A program made the translations under genes and the position numbers. Shown here piece after piece: positions 1 through 4,550 of a stretch of 5,216 bases of DNA. The stretch lies in contig DHLZ01000117.1 in the NCBI GenBank assembly GCA_002405515.1, forward strand, positions 7,068-12,283, read 5' to 3'. The stretch's first letter is position 1. Each line of letters begins with the position of its first letter. The notes beneath the pieces were generated by a model. That model was not told where the DNA came from. It was given only the letters and a program-made list of their open reading frames with translations, and searched no databases. Origin of the DNA: Planctomycetaceae bacterium UBA4655. Its GTDB lineage: Bacteria > Planctomycetota > Planctomycetia > Pirellulales > UBA1268.

Positions 1-2
1 TC

Positions 3-60
3 TCGGGCACACGGGCAACCCCTCGCAGTCAAACGTGGTGCTGATTCGGGCACACAGGCA
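3..60. repeat. Imperfect direct repeat pair (15 bp)
   Basis: TCGGGCACACGGGCA at 3-17 recurs as TCGGGCACACAGGCA at 46-60, with one mismatch and a 43-bp offset. The sequence between the copies is not repeated. It could be the edge of a dispersed intergenic repeat that continues left of the window. Nothing here shows a function. Confidence 0.5.
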
Positions 61-171
61 CTTTGATGCTGAACGCCCCCGGGGGGGAGTGGTCAGGGGG
101 GTGGGGAACGCTGAGGAGCATCAGGTGTATCCTCACCGTAGCGACGATGCGTCCTCTCCCCCGGCGGCAAT

Positions 172-204
172 GCGGCCTCCTTCAGCGGGTTCAGAACAGG
201 CCGC
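172..204 (-). terminator. Hairpin downstream of tadA, candidate terminator
   Basis: GCGGCCT (172-178) and AGGCCGC (198-204) form a perfect 7-bp stem around a 19-nt loop. Read on the minus strand it lies about 27 nt past the tadA stop. No U tract follows, so it is a GC-rich terminator-like or 3'-end-stabilising hairpin rather than a canonical intrinsic terminator. GGCGGC at 163-168 could compete for the same right arm. Confidence 0.35.
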
Positions 205-230
205 CCGTGAGCGCAACCGCACCCCGGCGT

Positions 231-716
231 TCACCGCCGCTTGCGGAAGAAGTCGGTGAGGATGCGGCCGCACTCGTCGGCGAGCACGTGGCCGACGTGC
301 TCGACGCGGTGGTTGAGCCGGGGATCCTCGAAGAGCCGGTAGAGCGTCTCGACGGCGCCGGCCTTCGGGTCGGCGGCTCCCCACACGACGACCGGCACGC
401 GGGCCTGCACGATCGCGCCGGCGCACATCGGGCAGGGTTCGAGCGTGACGTAGAGCACGGTGTTCTCGAGCCTCCACGATCCCAGGTTGCTCGCCGCCTG
501 TGTCAGCGCGATCATCTCGGCGTGGGCGGTCGGGTCCTGGAGCTGCTCCCGTTGGTTGTGGGCGCTTGCGACCACGCGGCCGGCCGCCACGATCACCGCC
601 CCCACGGGCACCTCGTCCTCCTCCGCAGCGGCCCTGGCCTCGTCGAGCGCCAGCCGCATCCAGCGTTCGTGCAACGGCTCTCCCGGCAGCGGCCACCCGT
701 CGTCGATGTCTTCCAT
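231..716 (-). CDS. tadA: tRNA-specific adenosine deaminase TadA
   Basis: This 161-residue protein is a zinc-dependent cytidine/deoxycytidylate-deaminase-fold enzyme. The family converts adenosine-34 of tRNA-Arg(ACG) to inosine in the cytoplasm so that one tRNA can read several Arg codons. The HAE motif at H65-A66-E67 gives a zinc ligand and the catalytic proton-shuttling Glu. PCPMC at 94-98 gives the other zinc ligands, C95 and C98. The VPVGAVIV strand (37-43) and the LNHR and DFFRKRR segments near the C-terminus are typical of TadA rather than of other deaminases. Length is normal and no key residue is missing. The ATG at 716 places WMRLAL at residues 19-24, as in other TadA proteins. No Shine-Dalgarno site is seen, but a TAGAAT -10-like element ends six bases upstream. 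The gene is divergent from the membrane-protein gene at 819. Confidence 0.97.
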   Translation of the reverse strand: MEDIDDGWPLPGEPLHERWMRLALDEARAAAEEDEVPVGAVIVAAGRVVASAHNQREQLQDPTAHAEMIALTQAASNLGSWRLENTVLYVTLEPCPMCAGAIVQARVPVVVWGAADPKAGAVETLYRLFEDPRLNHRVEHVGHVLADECGRILTDFFRKRR

Positions 717-722
717 CGCCGG

Positions 723-728
723 ATTCTA
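723..728 (-). promoter_or_regulatory. -10-like element of tadA (possibly leaderless)
   Basis: Read on the minus strand, positions 728-723 are TAGAAT, matching TATAAT at five of six bases. Only six bases separate it from the ATG, so transcription would begin at or next to the start codon. No good -35 hexamer lies 16-18 bases upstream (the site is GC-rich), so the call rests on the -10 and on the absence of a Shine-Dalgarno site. Confidence 0.4.
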
Positions 729-756
729 CCGCTCCCGCCCGCGGACAGCGGGACCG

Positions 757-785
757 TTGGATGAAAGGCCGATTTCCACTAGGAT
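757..785 (+). promoter_or_regulatory. Candidate sigma-70 promoter for the membrane-protein gene
   Basis: TTGGAT (757-762) and TAGGAT (780-785) are separated by exactly 17 bases. They match the -35 and -10 consensus at three and four of six positions. The expected transcript start near 792 would leave a leader of roughly 27 nt carrying the AGGGAGG ribosome binding site. Confidence 0.4.
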
Positions 786-806
786 CGTCCGATACGTTCA
801 CGAACC

Positions 807-813
807 AGGGAGG
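807..813 (+). promoter_or_regulatory. Ribosome binding site AGGGAGG
   Basis: AGGGAGG lies five bases before the ATG at 819. It is one of only two strong Shine-Dalgarno sequences in the window, and it fixes the start of the membrane-protein gene. Confidence 0.75.
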
Positions 814-818
814 CACCC

Positions 819-1424
819 ATGCCGTTCGACACGTCCGATCTCCATCTCGTGGCCCTGCGGTGGGCGCACATCCTCGCGGCCATCGTCGCGGTCGGCGGGC
901 TGTTTTTCGCCCGGTTCGGACTGCTGCCGGGCCTCAAGGGCATCGACGCCGACACCCAGGCGAAAATCCACGAGTCGATCCGGAAGAGTTGGCTTCCGTG
1001 GGTCATCATCGCCATCACGCTGCTGCTCGCGACCGGACTGGTCAACTTTCTCCTCTTCAACAACCGGGTGAAGGAGGAGGAATGGGCCGGCGGTCAGTGG
1101 ATGAAGCGGGAAAACTACCACCTCCTCTTCGGCGTCAAGTTCCTCCTCTCGATGGTGGTGTTCTACTTCGCGAGCGCGCTCGTGGGCCGCGGACGGGGCA
1201 CGCAGTGGATTCGGGACAACCGGGCGAGGTGGCTTTCGTTCACGCTCCTGCTCGCCATCGCCGTCGTGCTGCTCTCCGGATGGATGCGGACGCGTCACAC
1301 CGGCGAGAATCTCGGCGGACAGGAGGGTGTTTCGATCCGGCAAAGGACGGAAGAAAAGCCGGACGACCGCTACAAGGACGAATCTGCCGGATCCGTGTTC
1401 CGCGAGCCGGCCCCAGCACCGTAG
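819..1424 (+). CDS. Four-helix integral membrane protein, CopD/DUF2269-like
   Basis: This 201-residue protein has four clear hydrophobic segments at about 9-34, 57-80, 101-124 and 137-157, followed by a hydrophilic, charged tail (158-201) ending in EPAPAP. The first helix carries RWAHILAA (H17) and GGLFFARF. The third begins with a histidine (H101) in NYHLLFG. A helix-borne His followed by GG and aromatic residues resembles CopD-type or DUF2269-type membrane proteins, some of which bind heme or copper. This is resemblance by eye, and the metal-binding role is inference. Helices 1-2 and 3-4 are joined by charged loops. The ATG is fixed by AGGGAGG five bases upstream. The coiled-coil gene follows 47 bp later on the same strand, so the two may be cotranscribed. 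The function is otherwise unknown. Confidence 0.85.
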   Translation: MPFDTSDLHLVALRWAHILAAIVAVGGLFFARFGLLPGLKGIDADTQAKIHESIRKSWLPWVIIAITLLLATGLVNFLLFNNRVKEEEWAGGQWMKRENYHLLFGVKFLLSMVVFYFASALVGRGRGTQWIRDNRARWLSFTLLLAIAVVLLSGWMRTRHTGENLGGQEGVSIRQRTEEKPDDRYKDESAGSVFREPAPAP

Positions 1425-1471
1425 CACTCCCTGTCACCCGCGGACGCCTTCCCCTTCATTCATTCCCTGCC

Positions 1472-1642
1472 ATGGACAAGAAGCACAAGAAGCGGATCGA
1501 CGTGCTCCAGCAGAAGATCCAGAAGCTGCAGCAACTGCTCGCCGGCGCGAAGAAGCAGCCCGACGACCCTGCCGACGTGCCCAGGCTGGAAAAGGAACTG
1601 GCCGCGGCCCACGCCGAGCTCGTCGGACTGAAGAAGGGATGA
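1472..1642 (+). CDS. Small charged coiled-coil protein (56 aa)
   Basis: A 56-residue, Lys/Gln/Glu-rich protein with no membrane segment. It starts MDKKHKKR, and residues about 8-26 and 37-53 carry heptad-like leucine/isoleucine spacing (VLQQKIQKLQQLL; LEKELAAAHAEL). A Pro/Asp-rich turn (30-36) separates them, so it may fold as a helical hairpin or oligomerise. The start is the internal ATG at 1472. The frame stays open far upstream only because of GC bias, and upstream codons overlap the membrane-protein gene out of frame. No Shine-Dalgarno site is visible. The protein-like amphipathic pattern, the stop just before a strong hairpin and its fit in the gap between two genes support a real gene. 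No family is recognised. A scaffold or regulator role beside the kinase is speculation. Confidence 0.7.
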   Translation: MDKKHKKRIDVLQQKIQKLQQLLAGAKKQPDDPADVPRLEKELAAAHAELVGLKKG

Positions 1643-1645
1643 ATC

Positions 1646-1669
1646 CGTCGGCTCCTCCCGGAGCCGATG
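1646..1669 (+). terminator. Strong hairpin between the coiled-coil and kinase genes
   Basis: TCGGCTCC (1648-1655) and GGAGCCGA (1660-1667) form a perfect 8-bp stem with a TCCC loop. A G-U and a C-G pair at 1647/1668 and 1646/1669 extend it to 10 bp. It starts four bases after the coiled-coil gene's stop. No T tract follows. It could terminate or attenuate transcription ahead of the kinase, or protect the upstream mRNA's 3' end. Confidence 0.45.
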
Positions 1670-1700
1670 TCGCCTCGGGGTTCGTCCTCGGAAAACCCGC

Positions 1701-2579
1701 ATGGGACTGCTCGAATCGCTGAAGGGAATCCTCGGTGGGGCCGGCCAGACGTCGAGCCGCATCGACTTGTCCCGCTACGAGAAGCTGCGGGAAGCCGTCT
1801 CCGGAACGATGTCGAGCTTCTACAAGGCGAAGGACATCCAGACCGGCGAGGTCGTCGGCCTCAAGGTCATCGATCCGAAGAAGGCCGAGCCGGTCGAGTC
1901 GCGATACCGGGGGCTCGACAAGCCTTCCGAGGGGGAGATCGGCTCGAAGATCCTCGGCCCCAACATCGTCAAGACGCTGCGGTGGGGCGTGTCGACCGAT
2001 GGCCAAAAATACGTCGTGCTCGAGTTCATCGAGGGCTCGGGGCTCCAGGCGATCATTGCCGCCGGCAGGCCGCTCCCTCCGGCGCGACGGCTCGATCTCG
2101 TCCGGCAGGCCGCCCGCGCGATCGAGACGGTGCACAAGGCGGGCTTCGTGCACCGCGACATCTGCCCGAGAAACTTCGTGCTCGAGCCCGGTGGCAGGCT
2201 CGTGCTGATCGACTTCGGCCTTACCGTCCCCGACAAGCCGGTGTTTCTCCAGCCCGGCAACCGGATCGGCACGCCCGCCTACATGGCGCCCGAGGTCGTC
2301 CGGCGGCGACAGGCCGATCGGCGGCTCGACGTCTTCTCGTTCGGCGTGACCGCCTACGAGATCTGCACGCTCGACCACCCGTGGCCGAAGCCCTCGGGGA
2401 ACAACGCCGCGCATGCGGCCCTCGCGCACGATTCGCCCCCCGCCGACATCCGCACGAAGTGGGCCGACATCCCGGAGCCGCTCGCCGCCGCGATCATGGC
2501 CTGCATCGCCGCCGATCCCGAGAAGCGGCCGGCGACGACGGAACGATTCCTCGGCATGATCGCCGGCGTGAACCTCTGA
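1701..2579 (+). CDS. Stand-alone Ser/Thr protein kinase-like protein (Hanks type)
   Basis: This 292-residue protein is essentially a single kinase domain (about 24-288), with no transmembrane helix or sensor domain, so it should be cytosolic. Visible landmarks are the ATP-anchoring Lys in GLKVID (K55), a likely helix-C Glu (E79), HRD at 151-153 with N158, DFG at 171-173, GTPAYMAPE at 190-198, DVFSFG at 210-215 and the late Arg in KRP (R277). The catalytic and metal-binding residues are therefore present. Two features are odd. The glycine-rich loop is degraded (AVSGTMSSFYKAKD keeps one glycine). The Lys normally in HRDxKxxN of Ser/Thr kinases is Cys (C155, HRDICPRN). The protein may be active with altered kinetics or specialised; its substrate is unknown. 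The ATG at 1701 has only a weak GGAA upstream. The gene lies 58 bp after the coiled-coil gene, across a hairpin. Confidence 0.93.
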   Translation: MGLLESLKGILGGAGQTSSRIDLSRYEKLREAVSGTMSSFYKAKDIQTGEVVGLKVIDPKKAEPVESRYRGLDKPSEGEIGSKILGPNIVKTLRWGVSTDGQKYVVLEFIEGSGLQAIIAAGRPLPPARRLDLVRQAARAIETVHKAGFVHRDICPRNFVLEPGGRLVLIDFGLTVPDKPVFLQPGNRIGTPAYMAPEVVRRRQADRRLDVFSFGVTAYEICTLDHPWPKPSGNNAAHAALAHDSPPADIRTKWADIPEPLAAAIMACIAADPEKRPATTERFLGMIAGVNL

Positions 2580-2590
2580 TTCTCGTCCTT

Positions 2591-2615
2591 GCGGCCCGCG
2601 GTTTGGCCGGGCCGC
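2591..2615 (+). terminator. GC-rich hairpin after the kinase gene, candidate terminator
   Basis: GCGGCCCG (2591-2598) and CGGGCCGC (2608-2615) form an 8-bp perfect stem around a 9-nt loop, 11 bases after the kinase stop. The stem is all G-C. No T tract follows, so this is a terminator-like hairpin of the type often seen in GC-rich genomes rather than a textbook intrinsic terminator. Confidence 0.45.
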
Positions 2616-2624
2616 TCGCGAGGC

Positions 2625-2653
2625 TTGAATGGGCCGGCGATCGTTCCTACCAT
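2625..2653 (+). promoter_or_regulatory. Candidate sigma-70 promoter for the small basic protein
   Basis: TTGAAT (2625-2630) and TACCAT (2648-2653) have a 17-bp spacer. Each matches its consensus hexamer at four of six positions. The element follows the kinase hairpin directly and would start a transcript near 2660 with a leader of about 54 nt. This suggests the small basic protein is its own transcription unit. Confidence 0.45.
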
Positions 2654-2670
2654 ACCGGCTCGACGAATCG

Positions 2671-2692
2671 GCCGGCGAAACCAGTCGCCGGT
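2671..2692 (+). promoter_or_regulatory. Leader hairpin upstream of the small basic protein
   Basis: CCGGCGA (2672-2678) and TCGCCGG (2685-2691) form a perfect 7-bp stem with a 6-nt AACCAG loop, plus an outer G-U pair. It ends eight bases before a GGAG ribosome-binding sequence (2700-2703), which lies ten bases before the ATG. It could stabilise the leader or tune translation, but no ligand-binding fold is recognisable. Confidence 0.35.
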
Positions 2693-2713
2693 GTTGCCCG
2701 GAGATTTTCAAAC

Positions 2714-2971
2714 ATGACGATGGACAAGAGTCTTCGCGTCCGCAAGGGCGGCTCGCAGGTGCGCGGCGTCCTGACGCGGGCGGAGCGGATCGCCCGCCTC
2801 AAGGAGCAGGATCGCTTTGCAGAGGGCCGCAGCCCGCTTGGCCTTCCGAAGGTCCGAGTCCAGAAGATGGTCATGAAGAAAAAGAAGAAGGCCAAGGAAG
2901 AGGGCGCTGAAGGGGCTGCAGCGGCTCCCGCCGCCGGAGCGAAGGGCGCGGCCGCGGCGAAGAAGAAGTAA
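2714..2971 (+). CDS. PVC-type small basic protein with Ala/Lys tail
   Basis: An 85-residue basic protein. Residues 4-51 (DKSLR, then VLTRAERIARLKEQDRF, then GLPKVRV) match by eye the small basic protein family conserved across Planctomycetes, Verrucomicrobia and Chlamydiae (TIGR04137-like, described as a PVC signature protein). In other members the core reads roughly SLR, then a VL-R-ER--LK helix, then GLPK. The family is thought to bind nucleic acid, possibly in connection with the ribosome; the exact role is not settled. A lysine run (K55-K59) follows, then an Ala/Gly/Lys/Pro tail (60-85) ending AAAAKKK, reminiscent of histone H1-like tails. The start is ATG 2714 with GGAG ten bases upstream; ATG 2720 is an alternative two codons later. 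The upstream open frame overlaps the kinase and is not coding. Its stop lies 10 bp from the convergent PPOX stop. Confidence 0.88.
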   Translation: MTMDKSLRVRKGGSQVRGVLTRAERIARLKEQDRFAEGRSPLGLPKVRVQKMVMKKKKKAKEEGAEGAAAAPAAGAKGAAAAKKK

Positions 2972-2981
2972 GCGGACCGGT

Positions 2982-4415
2982 TCAGAGCAGCGCCGCAGCC
3001 GTCCTGCCCGACAGGATCACCTGGGGGATGCCAACGCCGCGATAGGCGGCGCCGGCGAGAGCCAGCCCGGGCAGTCCACGCAGCCGGGCATCGATCCGCG
3101 AGAGTCGGTCGAGATGGCCGAGATGATATTGGGGCATCGCGCCCGCCCAGCGATCGATCTGCATGAAGCGGGGGCTTCCGCGGACCCCGAGCAGACTCCG
3201 CAGATCGTCCATCACGATCGACTCGAGTTCTCGGTCGTCGAGCCTCGCGGCGGACGGATCGAGCGCACCGCCCACGAACGACCGCATCAGCACCATTCCC
3301 TCTGGCGCCCTGCCGGGGAACTTCGAGCTCGAGAAGCTCACGGCGAGAATCCGCCGGCCCTCGGCCCGCGGCACGACCACGCCCGCCGCATCGAGCGGGT
3401 GGGCGACGTCCTCCCGTGCGAACCCGAGCGAAACGATGGCCGAGCCGGCGTATTCGATTCCCGCGAGTTCGTCCGCGAGCGGCGGGTCGATGGCCGCCAC
3501 GAACCGCGACGCCACGGCCGCGGGAGCGGCCACCACGACACCGTCGGCGGCGATCACGCCACCATCGCTCGTGCCGACCGACCAGCCGCCCCCGTCGCCC
3601 CGCGACAGCCGCTCCGCGCCGACGCGGCGGATCGCCACTCCTCGGTCGATGAGCCTCTCGGCGAGCCGGGCGGGCAGCGTTTCCATTCCCTCGGCGAGCG
3701 TCACGAACTGGCCGTACCTCGCCCCGGAAGCGAGTCCGTTTGCAGCGGCTTTCCCGCTGCTGAGCCGCGCCGCCTCGCCTGCCCAGAGGCTGCCGTAGCG
3801 CCGCTCCATGACGAGAAACTCCTCGCAGGCGGCCGCCATGCTCAATCGTCCCGGGTCGGCCGTCCAGATGCCCGACACGAGCGGATGCACGAGCCGCGAG
3901 AACGCCTCCCGGCCGAGCCGGCGCACGGCGAAGTCGCGGAGACTTTCGTCGTCCCCTCCATTTTCGCCCCGCCGCCGCGGCACGAATCGCTCGAGCACGA
4001 CCCGCAGCCGACCTCGCAGCGACAACAGCGGAGTCGACAGGACGCTCCACGTGCGTCCGGGCGCCATGAGGCGAAAGCCTGCGGGCACGGGGTGAAGGCG
4101 GCCACCGCGGCAGACGAGAGCCCGCCTCACCTCGGGCCGGATGCCGACGAGGTGTCCAGAGAGCCCGAGCCTTTCGACGAGTTCCACGGCTTCGGGGCGG
4201 GCGGCGAGGAAGCTGTCCGCCGATCGCTCCACGAGCCAGCCGTCTCTCGAGACGGTCTCGATCACGCCCCCGCATCGACCCGATGGTTCGAGCAGCGTGA
4301 CCAGCCAGCCGCCGTCCCGCAACGACTCCGCCGCTGACAAGCCTGCCAGACCACCTCCGACGACGACGGCGCGGCGGGGAGAGCTGGGGGGCTTGGAGGG
4401 GCCTTCGGTGGACAC
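2982..4415 (-). CDS. hemG: Oxygen-dependent protoporphyrinogen oxidase (HemY/PPOX type)
   Basis: This 477-residue FAD enzyme oxidises protoporphyrinogen IX to protoporphyrin IX (some bacterial relatives use coproporphyrinogen III), a late step of heme synthesis. The N-terminal Rossmann motif VGGGLAGL (19-26, G20-x-G22-x-x-G25) is followed by the ribose-binding acidic residue E43 and by RCGG (47-50). Family segments follow: VERSADSFL (62-70), HPLVSGIWTADPGRLSM (177-193), SSKFPGRAPEG (363-373), MPQYHLGH (427-434), and near the C-terminus LAGAAYRGVGIP with SGR (469-471), the second FAD-contact region. Length is normal. One departure is SAD where Bacillus-type enzymes usually have GPD before SF. 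The start is GTG 4415, with no Shine-Dalgarno site and TACACT seven bases upstream. No other heme genes are in the window. The symbol hemY is also used; this is not the flavodoxin-type HemG of E. coli. Confidence 0.95.
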   Translation of the reverse strand: MSTEGPSKPPSSPRRAVVVGGGLAGLSAAESLRDGGWLVTLLEPSGRCGGVIETVSRDGWLVERSADSFLAARPEAVELVERLGLSGHLVGIRPEVRRALVCRGGRLHPVPAGFRLMAPGRTWSVLSTPLLSLRGRLRVVLERFVPRRRGENGGDDESLRDFAVRRLGREAFSRLVHPLVSGIWTADPGRLSMAAACEEFLVMERRYGSLWAGEAARLSSGKAAANGLASGARYGQFVTLAEGMETLPARLAERLIDRGVAIRRVGAERLSRGDGGGWSVGTSDGGVIAADGVVVAAPAAVASRFVAAIDPPLADELAGIEYAGSAIVSLGFAREDVAHPLDAAGVVVPRAEGRRILAVSFSSSKFPGRAPEGMVLMRSFVGGALDPSAARLDDRELESIVMDDLRSLLGVRGSPRFMQIDRWAGAMPQYHLGHLDRLSRIDARLRGLPGLALAGAAYRGVGIPQVILSGRTAAALL

Positions 4416-4422
4416 GTCAATC

Positions 4423-4428
4423 AGTGTA
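4423..4428 (-). promoter_or_regulatory. -10-like element of the PPOX gene (possibly leaderless)
   Basis: Read on the minus strand, 4428-4423 is TACACT (four of six matches to TATAAT), seven bases before the GTG. Transcription would begin about at the start codon. No convincing -35 lies 16-18 bases upstream. The arrangement mirrors that of tadA. Confidence 0.3.
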
Positions 4429-4458
4429 GCTGGCTCGGGGAAAGCCGGAAGAGATGGT

Positions 4459-4501
4459 CTGGACCGCGACGACCGCGAGGTCTAGTGTCCCCGCGGTCCG
4501 G
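4459..4501 (+). promoter_or_regulatory. Nested hairpin in the divergent intergenic region
   Basis: GGACCGCG (4461-4468) pairs perfectly with CGCGGTCC (4492-4499), extended by a T-G and a C-G pair to 10 bp. Inside the loop, GACC-GCGA-GGTC (4471-4482) forms a second small hairpin closed by a GNRA-type tetraloop when read on the plus strand. GACCGCGA also occurs twice in direct order (4462-4469 and 4471-4478), so the right arm has two possible partners. It lies between the divergent PPOX and exported-protein genes. It could be an RNA leader structure for the gene at 4551 or a DNA operator; the sequence does not decide. Confidence 0.4.
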
Positions 4502-4502
4502 C

Positions 4503-4535
4503 TGCCGAGAACCGCCGAGAAGAGACGCCGAGAAG
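4503..4535 (+). repeat. Three short GCCGAGAA direct repeats
   Basis: GCCGAGAA occurs at 4504-4511, 4514-4521 and 4527-4534, with the last two forming a 10-bp repeat CGCCGAGAAG. They sit just before the AAGGAG ribosome binding site of the downstream gene. They may be protein-binding sites or simply a purine-rich leader. Confidence 0.4.
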
Positions 4536-4536
4536 C

Positions 4537-4542
4537 AAGGAG
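4537..4542 (+). promoter_or_regulatory. Ribosome binding site AAGGAG
   Basis: AAGGAG lies eight bases before GTG 4551. The match and spacing are near ideal and select the GTG as the start of the exported protein, whose frame has no stop before the window ends. Confidence 0.75.
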
Positions 4543-4550
4543 AACAAGCC

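Larger units (their letters stand above)
1..230. other. Left-edge region without a convincing gene
   Basis: No reading frame here resembles a known protein on either strand. Frames that stay open are short and biased by the high GC content. The region contains an imperfect 15-bp direct repeat (3-17 and 46-60), a run of G tracts (81-106) and a 7-bp hairpin (172-204) beyond the tadA stop. A minus-strand frame starting at 121 is open to the left edge (about 40 codons), but it has no ribosome binding site or recognisable motif, so I do not call it a gene. I looked for an SRP RNA, which often sits next to tadA in other bacteria, and did not find its conserved core. Confidence 0.6.

Noticed and set aside
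1..121. Minus-strand open frame starting at ATG 121 and running off the left edge
   Set aside because: It has about 40 codons, no ribosome binding site and no recognisable motif, and it crosses the direct repeat. GC bias explains it.
133..240. Possible SRP (4.5S) RNA on the minus strand downstream of tadA
   Set aside because: The segment around TGAACCCGCTGAAGGAGGCCGC faintly resembles the SRP domain IV, but the conserved CAGG and GGAA tetraloop arrangement that Ffh recognises is missing.
133..816. Long minus-strand frame overlapping tadA
   Set aside because: It is an Arg/Gly-rich translation of tadA in another frame; tadA has all catalytic motifs.
1434..2711. Long minus-strand frame opposite the kinase
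   Set aside because: It is Arg/Asp/Leu-rich with no domain and is an antisense shadow of a clear kinase gene in GC-rich DNA.
2870..2900. A-rich lysine run as a programmed frameshift site
   Set aside because: The A run is only five bases and interrupted by G, and the zero frame continues to a sensible basic tail, so slippage is not needed.
2647..4275. 542-codon minus-strand frame spanning PPOX and the small basic protein
   Set aside because: It is extremely Arg-rich and lies across two recognised genes in other frames.
3114..4337. 407-codon plus-strand frame opposite protoporphyrinogen oxidase
   Set aside because: It is a His/Arg/Pro-rich shadow of a full-length recognised enzyme, with no motif of its own.
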